A DNA stretch of 53,268 bases from Mediterraneibacter glycyrrhizinilyticus (GCF_015560805.1 NZ_JADMSO010000015.1:1-53268), one strand, 5' to 3'. Numbered from the stretch's first letter, positions 42,682 through 51,966 are shown. Made by a program: numbers and translations. Notes: a model not told the origin generated them from the sequence alone.

Positions 42682-44079
42682 ATGCAGAAAAATGAAACAG
42701 CGATCGTAACAATTGAAGATATCGGAGTAAATGGAGAGGGTATAGGCAGAGTTGATGGCTATACCCTATTTATTAAGGACGCCGTGATCGGTGATGTGGC
42801 GGAAGTGAAAGTCACAAAGGCAAAGAAAAACTACGGTTATGCACGGCTGATGCGTGTGATCACACCATCCAAAGACCGTGTGGAACCGGTATGTCCGCAT
42901 GCAAGGCGATGCGGCGGATGTCAGATACAGGAAATGTCCTATGAGCGCCAGCTTGCATTTAAACAGGCGAAAGTGAAAGGCAATCTGGAACGGATCGGCG
43001 GATTTTCACCGGAAGTGACGGAGAAAACGATGGATCCGATCGTCGGAATGGACGAGCCGTTTTATTATCGAAATAAAGCACAGTTTCCGTTCGGAACAGA
43101 TAAAGCGGGAAATCCTGTCACCGGTTTCTATGCAGGCAGAACACATGATATTATTGAAAATACCGATTGCGCTCTGGGAATTTCCGTGAACAAAGAAATT
43201 CTGGAGTTGACGTTGGAATTTATGAAGCGGTACAAGATCGCTTCTTATAATGAAACTACCGGCGAGGGTCTGATCCGGCATGCCCTGATCCGCCACGGTT
43301 TTAAAACCGGGGAGATCATGGTCTGTTATGTGATCAATGGAAAGAAGATCCCGCATGCGGAAGTGCTTGTGGAAAAACTTTCGGCGATCAAAGGGATGAC
43401 AAGTATTACGATCAGTCCAAACCGGAACAGGACCAATGTCATTATGGGAGAGACCTATGAGACGCTATGGGGACAGGGATATATCACGGATTATATCGGA
43501 GATGTCAGATACCAGATCTCGCCGCTTTCTTTTTATCAGGTGAATCCGGCACAGACAGAGAAACTTTACGGGCTGGCATTGGAATATGCACAGTTGTCCG
43601 GACATGAGACCGTATGGGATCTGTACTGTGGAATCGGGACGATCTCCCTCTTTCTTGCACAGCAGGCGCGGGAAGTACAGGGTGTAGAAATTGTACCGCA
43701 GGCGATCGAGGATGCGCGCCGGAATGCAGAGATCAACGGAATTGAGAATGCACGTTTTTATGTCGGAAAAGCTGAGGAAGTCCTGCCAAAATATTATGAA
43801 AATTATGCGAAAGAACATCCGGGAGAACATGCCCATGCGGATGTGATCGTGGTAGATCCACCACGGAAAGGCTGTGAAGAATCGCTTCTTCGGACGATGG
43901 TTGAGATGGAACCGGAGCGGATCGTGTATGTGAGCTGTGATTCCGCAACGTTGGCGCGGGATCTGAAGTTCCTCTGCGGAGAGGGCGGATACCGGCTGGA
44001 GAAATGGCGGGCGGTGGATCAGTTTCCGATGACCGTGCATGTGGAGACTATTGTGTTGATACAAAAGAAAAACTCGTAG
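42682..44079 (+). CDS. rlmD: 23S rRNA (uracil-5)-methyltransferase RlmD/RumA-type
   Basis: A 465-residue TrmA-family enzyme. TRAM domain about 1-60 (IGVNGEGIGRVDGYTLFIKD), [4Fe-4S] ligands in CPHARRCGGC plus a later Cys, SAM-binding VWDLYCGIGTISLFLA, VVDPPRKGCEESLL and catalytic Cys in VYVSCDSATLARDL. It methylates a uracil of 23S rRNA (1939 in E. coli numbering, or 747 in some Firmicutes paralogs). After the conserved VHVETIVLI only QKKNS follows. The stop is next to a sharp change to element-type genes, so this end is probably the attachment site. GGGAG precedes ATG. Confidence 0.92.
   Translation: MQKNETAIVTIEDIGVNGEGIGRVDGYTLFIKDAVIGDVAEVKVTKAKKNYGYARLMRVITPSKDRVEPVCPHARRCGGCQIQEMSYERQLAFKQAKVKGNLERIGGFSPEVTEKTMDPIVGMDEPFYYRNKAQFPFGTDKAGNPVTGFYAGRTHDIIENTDCALGISVNKEILELTLEFMKRYKIASYNETTGEGLIRHALIRHGFKTGEIMVCYVINGKKIPHAEVLVEKLSAIKGMTSITISPNRNRTNVIMGETYETLWGQGYITDYIGDVRYQISPLSFYQVNPAQTEKLYGLALEYAQLSGHETVWDLYCGIGTISLFLAQQAREVQGVEIVPQAIEDARRNAEINGIENARFYVGKAEEVLPKYYENYAKEHPGEHAHADVIVVDPPRKGCEESLLRTMVEMEPERIVYVSCDSATLARDLKFLCGEGGYRLEKWRAVDQFPMTVHVETIVLIQKKNS
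44033..44062 (+). other. Probable attachment site of the integrated element in the 3' end of rlmD
   Basis: The codons for VHVETIVLI (CATGTGGAGACTATTGTGTT inside this range) are the most conserved part of the gene's end, and rum/rlmD 3' ends are a known ICE insertion hotspot in Firmicutes. Everything downstream is element-like. The matching site at the other end is outside the window, so the core cannot be defined. Confidence 0.5.
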
Positions 44080-44299
44080 AAATCCTTTATTTTAGGCACT
44101 TTGCGAAACATTTTACCTTTACTTCAGAGGGCAAAAATTCACGCAATAAACACCTAAAAAACTATTTTGATGTTTCGGTGGTAATAGATATCGGGTGTGG
44201 GAACACAAACGAAAAATAAAGGTTTTTTAAAATATATTTATCTATGTAGTGTCCACCTTGCCACAAAAATGTAGGCGACATTCATTTGTATAAGGGCAG

Positions 44300-44338
44300 A
44301 TAAGCGTATCATTAGAAATAGTGGTACGCTTATTTTTT
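44300..44338 (+). terminator. Terminator at the left end of the element
   Basis: ATAAGCGTA (44300-44308) and TACGCTTAT (44325-44333) with a T run. It isolates the element from rlmD transcription. The rest of 44080-44353 is A/T rich with no supported gene. Confidence 0.8.
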
Positions 44339-44353
44339 ACCCCTATTACACAT

Positions 44354-44383
44354 TTGAGTACCCTACCCATTCTTCTATATAAT
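44354..44383 (+). promoter_or_regulatory. Promoter at the left end of the element
   Basis: TTGAGT (44354-44359), 18 bases and TATAAT (44378-44383), 25 bases before the first small gene. Confidence 0.65.
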
Positions 44384-44408
44384 GAAGTCAAGAACGGAGG
44401 TGCTGACA

Positions 44409-44585
44409 ATGAGAGAAACAAAATACCATGCATATCTGGATAGTGAGGAAAGAACAATCCTTTTACATAGCCTTGTGGAATTGAAAAATCAACTTATTCA
44501 GCAAGGCAGATATACAGACTGTGTTGACGAGCTGATTGTCAAAGTCATAAACGCCCCTGTGAAGAAACTAAAAGTATTGGTGTAG
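44409..44585 (+). CDS. Small conjugative-element protein
   Basis: A 58-residue protein, MRETKYHAYLDSEERTILLH through KVINAPVKKLKVLV. Similar small proteins recur at the left end of Tn1549-like elements; function unknown. CGGAGG lies before ATG 44409, which I prefer to an in-frame ATG at 44382 that overlaps the -10 region. Confidence 0.7.
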   Translation: MRETKYHAYLDSEERTILLHSLVELKNQLIQQGRYTDCVDELIVKVINAPVKKLKVLV

Positions 44586-44594
44586 GAGGTTGTG

Positions 44595-44930
44595 ATGTAT
44601 GACAAAGATTTTGCCGAGCTTGTGAAAATTGCAGCGGAGAAATTAAAAGAAGATACCGTTTATAAAATGCTCACACGCAGCGAGGATTATCAAAAAGAAA
44701 GCGACGCAAGGGATAAGGCGGAACGAAACTATGAAAATCTTGATTTGACAATGGAACAGAGAAAGGTCTGTGATATTTTTTTAGATTACAGAGATAGGCA
44801 GAGCTTGGAATATTCTGATTATTCCTATTTGGCAGGCTTATATGATGCGTTCCGTATCATGGCGGTCATTTTCCCTGACAGGTGGGATATGGAGCAGATA
44901 CAGAAAGCCTTATCCTTAATTGAAAACTGA
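44595..44930 (+). CDS. Hypothetical element protein
   Basis: A 111-residue acidic helical protein (MYDKDFAELVKIAAEKLKED; YLAGLYDAFRIMAVIFPDRW). It resembles short DUF6809-like proteins, but I am not sure. AGGAGG stands 5 bases before ATG 44595. It follows the 58-residue gene and is probably cotranscribed. Confidence 0.65.
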   Translation: MYDKDFAELVKIAAEKLKEDTVYKMLTRSEDYQKESDARDKAERNYENLDLTMEQRKVCDIFLDYRDRQSLEYSDYSYLAGLYDAFRIMAVIFPDRWDMEQIQKALSLIEN

Positions 44931-44948
44931 ATATAGAAATGGATACAT

Positions 44949-44980
44949 AGCCGATTGGTGTAACAGCCAGTCGGCTTTCT
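44949..44980 (+). terminator. Hairpin after the small element genes
   Basis: AGCCGA (44949-44954) and TCGGCT (44971-44976), then TTCTT. A second, similar hairpin AGCCGC/GCGGCT lies at 45002-45023 just before parA. Both 5' arms share TACATAGCCG. Confidence 0.6.
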
Positions 44981-45049
44981 TGCGTTCAGAGCGAAGTACA
45001 TAGCCGCCTTTGACAAAGCGGCTAAATAAAAGCGAAAGGAGGACGCTAT

Positions 45050-45877
45050 ATGTCAAATTGCAAAGTGATCGCTCTGACCAATCAGAAAGGCGGTGTGGGT
45101 AAGACCACCACAGCCGTCAATCTGGGCGTGTGTCTATCAAAGCAGGGAAAGAAAGTCCTGCTTGTGGATGCAGACGCACAGGCGAATCTTACAATGTCGC
45201 TTGGCTATCCACGACCAGATGATTTGCCCATATCCCTTGCGACGATTATGCAGGACATCATCGACGATAAACCCTTTGATGTTCAAAAAGGCATCCTGCA
45301 TCACAGCGAGGGTGTTGATCTGTTACCCTCAAATATTGAGTTATCAGGTCTGGAAGTAAGGCTTATCAATGCAATTAGCCGTGAGCGTGTTCTGACGACC
45401 TGTATTAACGAGGTCAAAAAGAATTACGACTATGTGCTTATTGATTGTATGCCGAGCTTGGGTATGCTGACAATCAACGCATTGGCGGCGGCTGACAGCG
45501 TGGTTATCCCGACACAGCCGCATTATCTTTCTGCAAAAGGTCTGGAGTTATTGCTTCGCTCTGTGTCAAAAGTCAGACGGCAGATCAATCCCCATCTTCG
45601 GATTGACGGTATCTTAATGACAATGGTAATGCCACGCACGAACATTTCTAAGGAAGTGACTGCATTGGTAAGGAGTGCATACGGTCAGAATATCAAAGTT
45701 TTTGATGCTCAGATACCACATTCTATCCGTGCAGTAGAAGCTACCGCAGAGGGAAAGAGCATTTTCGCCTACGACAAAGGCGGTAAGGTTGCCGCAGCTT
45801 ATGAGCAGTTTGGAAAGGAGGTGGCACATATTGGCGAGAAGCAGAAAAAGCAGCATCGAGCTGACTGCATACGATGA
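45050..45877 (+). CDS. ParA/Soj-family partition ATPase
   Basis: A 275-residue ParA. Deviant Walker A KGGVGKTTTAVNLG, Walker A' VDADAQANLTMSLG and VLIDCMPSLGMLT are all present. It should partition or maintain the element with ParB and could aid the circular form after excision. AAAGGAGG precedes ATG. It overlaps parB by 47 bases in another frame. Confidence 0.93.
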   Translation: MSNCKVIALTNQKGGVGKTTTAVNLGVCLSKQGKKVLLVDADAQANLTMSLGYPRPDDLPISLATIMQDIIDDKPFDVQKGILHHSEGVDLLPSNIELSGLEVRLINAISRERVLTTCINEVKKNYDYVLIDCMPSLGMLTINALAAADSVVIPTQPHYLSAKGLELLLRSVSKVRRQINPHLRIDGILMTMVMPRTNISKEVTALVRSAYGQNIKVFDAQIPHSIRAVEATAEGKSIFAYDKGGKVAAAYEQFGKEVAHIGEKQKKQHRADCIR

Positions 45878-46766
45878 CCTTTTTCAGACAGACGAAAGCC
45901 GTGCAGAAGCGGCATTAAGTAAGATAAGGGATATTCCCATTTCTGAAATTGATGAGTTTCCAGACCATCCCTTTAAGGTTTTAATGGATGAGGATATGGA
46001 ACAGCTTGTTGACAGCATAAAAAGAAACGGTGTAATGACACCTGCGACTGTCCGTTTGAAGGAGGACGGCAGATATGAGCTGATTAGCGGTCACAGGAGA
46101 AAAAAGGCTTGTGAGCTTGCGGGGCTTGATACGCTGAAATGTGAGGTCAAGGAGTTTTCCCGTGATGAAGCCATTATTGTAATGGTGGAAAGTAACCTGC
46201 AAAGAACGACCATTTTGCCGAGTGAAAAGGCGTTTGCCTATAAGATGCGGTTGGAAGCGATGAACAGACAAGGACAAAGATTAGATTTAACTTCGACACC
46301 AATGGTGTCAAAGTCACGGTCAAACGAGGAACTTGCCGACAAAGTTGGCGAAAGTCGTGAACAGATACGCCGCTATATCCGCTTAACTGAGCTTGTACCT
46401 GAAATTTTGCAAATGGTGGATGAGCGTCAGATTGCGTTTCGTCCTGCGGTAGAAATCTCTTATCTTTCCGAGGAACAGCAATATACTTTGCTTGAAGCGA
46501 TGGAATATAATGACGCCACGCCCTCACTTGCACAGGCTATCAAAATGAAAAAGTATATGCAGGAGGGAAAGCTGACAGACGGGGTGATCAGTTCCATTAT
46601 GGAAGAAGAAAAACCGAACCAGAGAGAAAAGCCTGCTTTCCGTGATGAAAGGATAACCAAGCTCATTCCCAAATCTGTACCCAAAGGGAAAGAATCCGAT
46701 TTTGTGGTCAAGGCGTTGGAGTTTTATAACCGCCATCTGCAAAGAAGCAAGGCACAGGAACGATAG
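45831..46766 (+). CDS. ParB/Spo0J-family partition protein
   Basis: A 311-residue ParB. N-terminal ParB/Srx domain (ISGHRRKKACELAG; ESNLQRTTILPSEKAFAY, with the CTP-binding region) and HTH (ELADKVGESREQIRRYIRLT). The start is TTG 45831 with AAGGAGG 9 bases upstream, giving MARSRKSSIELTAYDDLF, which matches element ParB N-termini; the frame extends upstream to 45789 without a site. Confidence 0.9.
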   Translation: MARSRKSSIELTAYDDLFQTDESRAEAALSKIRDIPISEIDEFPDHPFKVLMDEDMEQLVDSIKRNGVMTPATVRLKEDGRYELISGHRRKKACELAGLDTLKCEVKEFSRDEAIIVMVESNLQRTTILPSEKAFAYKMRLEAMNRQGQRLDLTSTPMVSKSRSNEELADKVGESREQIRRYIRLTELVPEILQMVDERQIAFRPAVEISYLSEEQQYTLLEAMEYNDATPSLAQAIKMKKYMQEGKLTDGVISSIMEEEKPNQREKPAFRDERITKLIPKSVPKGKESDFVVKALEFYNRHLQRSKAQER

Positions 46767-46885
46767 CCACACATCAAGGGACAGGTCTGTCTGCTTGGGG
46801 GGATAGCCTTTTTTTTCGCTTTCCCCCTCTCCACACCTCTCCCCCTTAATACTGCCAGTTACTATCCGAGAAAAGAAAAACAATA

Positions 46886-46908
46886 AGCTGCCAGAGGGCG
46901 GCTTTTTT
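46886..46908 (+). terminator. Terminator after parB
   Basis: AGCTGCC (46886-46892) and GGCGGCT (46897-46903) with a GT pair and a T run. It separates parAB from the adhesin gene. Confidence 0.7.
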
Positions 46909-46954
46909 CGGTTAGCAGGCAATATCTATTTTCAATATCAACAGGAGGTAAATG

Positions 46955-49900
46955 ATGAAATTCAAAAAAATATTCCAAAAGGCTGCGGCTGTTGTGATGG
47001 CTGCGGTTACGGTATTCTCCGTACTGCCTGCCACCACAGCCTTTGCAGCCGTAGGAGATGTTGGTACGATTTCCTTTTCACACACTTATGACGGGAACGG
47101 AAATGCAATGAGGTACAATTCAAGTGCCAACATCAACGGTTATATCGCAGGCGGTACGGGTAACTATAAATACCGTATGTTTGTGGATGGCGACACAGCA
47201 TTTTGTTTACAGCCAGGTGTGCCGCTAAAAACGGGCAACACCTTGAAAGAAGCATCTTCCGAAGCATGGAACGCTCTTTCGAGAAGCCAGAAAAAAGCAG
47301 TTGGGCTTGCCCTGCTCTATGGGTATCAGGGAAACCGAGGAAATCTGTCTGGATCAGACGATGAGAAATGGCTTGCGACCCAGACTCTTGTATGGGAGTT
47401 TGTTACGGGATGCCGTGAAGCCACAGGCTCATACCGCCAGACAAGCAGCACCGTGTACAGCCTGCACTTTGGTTCTCATTATCCAAACAGCGGAGCAAAG
47501 AAAGTCTATGACCAGATTGTTTCGCTGATGAGTAAGCACAATACCATTCCGAGCTTTATGTCAGGCGGGAAAGACGATATTACAAAGGAGCTTGTCTATA
47601 AAGACGGGAAATACAGTTTAACGCTGACAGATAAAAACGGTGTGCTGTCCGAGTATTCCTTTGCAAGTTCCAGCGATGCAGTCAGCGTAGCAAAATCTGG
47701 AAATAAGCTCACGCTCACATCAAAGAAAGCCTTTCATGGTTCTGTAAGGATTACAGCAACCCGAAACGGAGTGCCTGTGGTCAGTCAGAGTGCCAAACTG
47801 ATTGCTTATGGTGATCCGAACTTGCAGGATGTTATTACAGGTGTAGAAAACGCTTCTCCTGTATCTGCCTATCTCAATGTGGAAACACCGACAGGCACGA
47901 TTGCCCTGAAAAAGACTTCTGAGGACGGCGTTGTAGCAGGCATTCAGTTTACCATCAAGGGTGAGGGTATCAATAAGACGGTAACGACCGATGAAAATGG
48001 AAATATCACAGTAGAAGGTCTGTTCCCTGCCACTTATACCATCACAGAGCAGACCATTGACCGTTATGAACCACAGCAGACTCAGACGGTAACACTCATC
48101 GGCGGCAAGACAACCACAGTCAACTTCAACAACACCCTAAAGCGTGGCAGCCTTGAAGTAGTCAAGACTTCCGAGGACAATCTGGTGGAGGGCGTGAAAT
48201 TCCATTTGTACGGCACATCTCTTAGCGGACTTGCAGTCGATGAGTATGCTGTCACCGATGGAAAAGGTGTAGCCAAGTTTGAGGATGTCCTGATCAGCGG
48301 CGACACCCCGTATGTGCTTGAGGAAGTGGATACAGCAATCCGCTATGTTGTTCCTGCATCCCAGACCGCACCGATTGAATGGAATAAGGTTACAAACCGC
48401 AGTTTCCAAAATATTCTCAAGAAATTCAATGTGACGGTAACTAAGACCGATGCAGAAACAGGAACACCGCAGGGGGACGCATCTTTGGCAGGTGCGGTTT
48501 ATGGCATTTACAAGGGCGAGGAACTGATTGACACCTACACCACCGACGAAAATGGTCAGTTTACGACCAAGTATTATGTATGTGGCGATGACTGGACAAT
48601 CCGAGAAATCAGTCCGTCCGAGGGGTATCTTCTTGACCCGACCATTCATAAAGTCGGTGCAGAACCAGAACTTTATGAGGTGGAATATAATTCTGCAAAA
48701 AATGATGTGAATGAGCAGGTTATCAAGGGAAATATCGCTATTATCAAGCATACCGATGACGGCGAAACAGGCATCGAAACGCCAGAAGAAGGTGCTGTCT
48801 TTGAGGTATTCCTTAAATCGGCAGGCAGCTTTGAGCAGGCAAAAGAAAGCGAGCGTGACAAGCTCGTCTGTGATGAGAACGGTTTTGCCCAGACAAAAGA
48901 TATGCCTTATGGCATTTATACGGTAAAACAGACTTCTGGATGGGAAGGGCGTGAGCTGATGAAGCCGTTTGATGTGTTTATCAGTTCCGACGGTCAGACC
49001 TACCGCTATCTTATTAACAATGCTAACTTTGAAAGCTATATCAAGGTGGTGAAGAAAGATGCGGAAACAGGGAAAACCATCCCGTATGCAGGGGCAGGCT
49101 TCCAGATTTACGACCCGAACGGCAACCTTGTGACGATGACTTTCACTTATTCAGAAGTGACAACCATTGATACTTTCTATACGACCGCAGATGGCGAGTT
49201 GGTCACACCAGAGGCTTTAGAATACGGAAAAGGCTATTCCCTTGTGGAAGTACAAGCCCCATACGGCTATGTGCTTGACTCCGAACCTGTGTATTTTGAT
49301 GTGGTGCAGGAAAATTCGGAGGAAGAAAGCGGAATTACCGTGATTGAGGTAGTACGATCCAATCTGGCACAAAAAGGTACGATTACCGTAGAAAAGTCTG
49401 GAGAGATTTTCTCAAGTGTATCGGAAAACAACGGAATGTATCAGCCAAACTTTGCCGTAGGAAATCTGGAGGGTGCGGTTTATGAGATTACCGCAGCCGA
49501 GGATATTGTAACCTTAGAGGGAACAGTCCGAGCAAAAAAAGGTGAGGTGGTAGATACCCTGACCACAGGTGCAGACGGTACGGCAAAATCAAAGGAATTA
49601 TATCTTGGAAAATATGAAGTGAAGGAAGTGACAGCACCGAATGGTATGGTGCTGAATGATGAAATTCACTCCGTCGAGCTTGTCTATGCAGGACAGGAAA
49701 TTTCGGTAACGGAAACAGAAACGAGCTTTTACAACGAGCGTCAGCGTGTGGAAATCGACCTTGTAAAGAGCCTTGAAACCGATGAGCATTTTGGTGTGGG
49801 CAATAACGGGGAAATCTTTGATGTTGCCTTTGGGCTGTATGCAGAAAAGGAGCTGACTGCCGCAGATGGTACGGTCATTCCTGCTGACGGACTGATTGAG

Positions 49901-51097
49901 ATTATTACTCTTGACGAGAACGGAAATGGCAAGGTTAAGACCGACCTTCCGATGGGCAATTATTATGTGAAAGAGATTGCAGCAAACGAAGCGTATCTTA
50001 CAAGTGATACGAAATACCCTGTAAACTTTGAATATGCAGGACAGGATACCGCCATCGTCCACCTTGCAGTCAATGACGGCGAACCCATTGAAAACAAGCT
50101 GATTTATGGTTCTGTAAGCGGAAAGAAAACCGATGAGGACGGCAAGGGCTTAGGTGGTGCTGTCATTGGCATCTTTAAGACCGGCACAGAAGAATTTACA
50201 AAAGAACATGCGATTTTAACTACCACATCAAAGGATGACGGTAGTTTTTCTTTTGCCAAAGTGCCGTATGGTTCTTGGATTATCCGAGAGGTAGAAAGTC
50301 CGAAAGGCTTTGTACTGTCCGAGGAAGAAATTCCTGTTACGATCGGCAAGGTGGATGAAGTTGTGGAAATCGAGCTTGTGAATGAATTTATCACAGGCAA
50401 TATTGAGCTTACCAAAGTCGATAAGGATTATCCTGACAATAAGCTGACAGGTGCAGTTTTTGAAGTCTTTGCCGATACCAACAAAAATGGCGAGTACGAC
50501 AAGGAAGATGAGCTGCTTGGCGAAATGTCTGAGCTTGGCGGCGGCATCTACCAGATGAGCGAGCTTCGATACGGAAAATATTTTGTCCGTGAAAAGACAG
50601 CACCAGAGGGCTTTGTCCTTGATGAAAATGTCTACACCGTATCCATTGAGGAAAATGGCAAGACCTATGTGGTGGAAAATGAAGCAGGCAAAGGCTTTGT
50701 CAATGCCCCGCAGTCAGGCAGTCTTAAAATTGTCAAAACATCTTCCGATGGCAAGGTGGAAGGCTTCTCTTTCCGAGTGACAGGTGCAAATGGATATGAC
50801 CAGACTTTTAAGACCGACAAAAACGGAGAAATCGTGATTGAAAACCTGCGTATCGGAGAATACACCATTTCCGAGGTCAGCGATAAGGCATCGGCAAACT
50901 ATATCCTGCCTGCCGAAAAACAGATCACGGTCAAAGTGGGATCAACTACGGTTGTCCAGATGCACAATGAACTGCGTGACACCCCGAAAACAGGGGATGA
51001 CTTCAATCCGTTCCTCTGGGGAGGACTGGCGGCAGTCTCCCTCATTGGTGCAGGTACGCTCTTGATCGCAGGGCTGAAAAAGAAGAAGGAGGACTAA
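46955..51097 (+). CDS. Thioester-domain surface adhesin with about ten SpaA/Cna-B modules and sortase signal
   Basis: A 1380-residue wall protein. Signal peptide about 1-32 (TTAFAA). N-terminal thioester/TQXA domain: Cys about 84 in AFCLQPG and Gln about 143 in LATQTLVWEF are the expected thioester pair for covalent host attachment. From about 310 to 1340 I count ten SpaA-type beta modules, each with a Lys near its start (for example GTIALKKTSEDG, NVTVTKTDAETG, NIELTKVDKDYP) and a Glu motif (YTITEQ, FVREKTAPEGF) suited to intramolecular isopeptide bonds. C-terminus: TPKTGD, hydrophobic helix, KKKKED. AGGAGG is 6 bases before ATG 46955; an ATG at 46952 is equally in frame. Typical of Tn1549-like elements. 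Confidence 0.92.
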   Translation: MKFKKIFQKAAAVVMAAVTVFSVLPATTAFAAVGDVGTISFSHTYDGNGNAMRYNSSANINGYIAGGTGNYKYRMFVDGDTAFCLQPGVPLKTGNTLKEASSEAWNALSRSQKKAVGLALLYGYQGNRGNLSGSDDEKWLATQTLVWEFVTGCREATGSYRQTSSTVYSLHFGSHYPNSGAKKVYDQIVSLMSKHNTIPSFMSGGKDDITKELVYKDGKYSLTLTDKNGVLSEYSFASSSDAVSVAKSGNKLTLTSKKAFHGSVRITATRNGVPVVSQSAKLIAYGDPNLQDVITGVENASPVSAYLNVETPTGTIALKKTSEDGVVAGIQFTIKGEGINKTVTTDENGNITVEGLFPATYTITEQTIDRYEPQQTQTVTLIGGKTTTVNFNNTLKRGSLEVVKTSEDNLVEGVKFHLYGTSLSGLAVDEYAVTDGKGVAKFEDVLISGDTPYVLEEVDTAIRYVVPASQTAPIEWNKVTNRSFQNILKKFNVTVTKTDAETGTPQGDASLAGAVYGIYKGEELIDTYTTDENGQFTTKYYVCGDDWTIREISPSEGYLLDPTIHKVGAEPELYEVEYNSAKNDVNEQVIKGNIAIIKHTDDGETGIETPEEGAVFEVFLKSAGSFEQAKESERDKLVCDENGFAQTKDMPYGIYTVKQTSGWEGRELMKPFDVFISSDGQTYRYLINNANFESYIKVVKKDAETGKTIPYAGAGFQIYDPNGNLVTMTFTYSEVTTIDTFYTTADGELVTPEALEYGKGYSLVEVQAPYGYVLDSEPVYFDVVQENSEEESGITVIEVVRSNLAQKGTITVEKSGEIFSSVSENNGMYQPNFAVGNLEGAVYEITAAEDIVTLEGTVRAKKGEVVDTLTTGADGTAKSKELYLGKYEVKEVTAPNGMVLNDEIHSVELVYAGQEISVTETETSFYNERQRVEIDLVKSLETDEHFGVGNNGEIFDVAFGLYAEKELTAADGTVIPADGLIEIITLDENGNGKVKTDLPMGNYYVKEIAANEAYLTSDTKYPVNFEYAGQDTAIVHLAVNDGEPIENKLIYGSVSGKKTDEDGKGLGGAVIGIFKTGTEEFTKEHAILTTTSKDDGSFSFAKVPYGSWIIREVESPKGFVLSEEEIPVTIGKVDEVVEIELVNEFITGNIELTKVDKDYPDNKLTGAVFEVFADTNKNGEYDKEDELLGEMSELGGGIYQMSELRYGKYFVREKTAPEGFVLDENVYTVSIEENGKTYVVENEAGKGFVNAPQSGSLKIVKTSSDGKVEGFSFRVTGANGYDQTFKTDKNGEIVIENLRIGEYTISEVSDKASANYILPAEKQITVKVGSTTVVQMHNELRDTPKTGDDFNPFLWGGLAAVSLIGAGTLLIAGLKKKKED

Positions 51098-51100
51098 GGA

Positions 51101-51193
51101 ATGGAAGCAAAGACGGTGATCGCCATTGTGCTTGTGATGTTTATTGTGGGCGGAGCAATCTGGCTGAACATCCGTAACCGAAAGAAGAAGTAA
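51101..51193 (+). CDS. Small single-pass membrane protein (30 residues)
   Basis: MEAKTVIAIVLVMFIVGGAI is a membrane helix, followed by WLNIRNRKKK with a basic cytoplasmic end. GAAGGAGG overlaps the end of the adhesin gene, 3 bases upstream of it. Below usual gene-calling length. Likely coupled to the adhesin, perhaps assisting its export or a sortase. Confidence 0.65.
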   Translation: MEAKTVIAIVLVMFIVGGAIWLNIRNRKKK

Positions 51194-51200
51194 AGTGTTT

Positions 51201-51229
51201 GGGGGCAGCCTTTTCGAGCTGTCCCCTTT
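51201..51229 (+). terminator. Hairpin after the adhesin unit
   Basis: GGGGGCAGC (51201-51209) and GCTGTCCCC (51218-51226) then TTT. Moderate strength; it is only about 20 bases from the next start. Confidence 0.55.
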
Positions 51230-51247
51230 CCATATACGGAGGTATGT

Positions 51248-51550
51248 ATGCAAAAATTGAGAACCATTGAGGATAAGGTGCGAGCCATTCTGAAAAAGGA
51301 CGAGGAAGCCAGAAATGACGATATGGTGCTGTATCTGAAAGTATGTAACAGCTATTTTAAGGACGCAGGGGCGATGCCCTTTGCGGAAGTGATGTCGCAG
51401 TACCGTTATCTGGGACTGCCGAGCTTTGAGAGCGTAGGAAGGACACGCCGAAAGCTGCAGGCAGAACATCCAGAGCTTTTAGGCAGCGTCCGTATCCAGA
51501 AACTCCGTGCCAAGCAGGAACAGAATTACAGGCGTTACGCCAAAGAATGA
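51248..51550 (+). CDS. Element protein of unknown function
   Basis: A 100-residue, basic helical protein (IEDKVRAILKKDEEARNDDM; GLPSFESVGRTRRKLQAEHP). It looks like proteins found near phage or ICE regulatory genes and could bind DNA. CGGAGG precedes ATG. First of a tightly packed run of small accessory genes. Confidence 0.7.
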   Translation: MQKLRTIEDKVRAILKKDEEARNDDMVLYLKVCNSYFKDAGAMPFAEVMSQYRYLGLPSFESVGRTRRKLQAEHPELLGSVRIQKLRAKQEQNYRRYAKE

Positions 51551-51560
51551 GAGGTGGCTT

Positions 51561-51833
51561 ATGAACGAAGAAAAACGAATGAACGGCGGTTATGAAATTA
51601 TTGAGAGCTGTCAAATCGGGCGTACAGAGCTTGTTATCGGGCATAACTCCAAAGCCCCGAACCCTTATGTGTGTTGGTACTGTAAGGACGGATCAGATTA
51701 TTTCTGGGGGTATTATTGCAATCAGCTTTCCGAAGCAAGGGATAAGCTGAATGAGCGCTATCAGAACGAGTGCAGGATGCCCTATAACCAACCAGAAAAG
51801 AAACAGAGGAATCACAATGACCGAGAACGCTAA
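51561..51833 (+). CDS. Small element protein, paralogue of the 51959 gene's N-terminus
   Basis: A 90-residue protein (MNEEKRMNGGYEIIESCQIG; YCKDGSDYFWGYYCNQLSEA). Its first 60 residues resemble the start of the 200-residue protein at 51959 (KRMAGSYEIEQSIYIG; YLEAMQVFTDRV). GAGG precedes ATG 51561. Function unknown. Confidence 0.7.
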   Translation: MNEEKRMNGGYEIIESCQIGRTELVIGHNSKAPNPYVCWYCKDGSDYFWGYYCNQLSEARDKLNERYQNECRMPYNQPEKKQRNHNDRER

Positions 51834-51966
51834 GAAAAAATATGATTGTGCGACCTGCCCTTATCCCCGCTATAAGGAAGGGACGGTTATTTTCTGCGAT
51901 GTATGTATGCAGAAGATTTTAGACAGGAAGAAAGAAAAACAGCGACAGGAGGATGGGAATGAGTAA
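51817..51966 (+). CDS. Small zinc-ribbon-like element protein
   Basis: A 49-residue protein with CATCPYPRYKEGTVIFCDVC, two CxxC pairs that could hold zinc. AGAGGA is 7 bases before ATG 51817. It overlaps the preceding gene by 17 bases and the next by 8, in line with translational coupling. Confidence 0.65.
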   Translation: MTENAKKKYDCATCPYPRYKEGTVIFCDVCMQKILDRKKEKQRQEDGNE

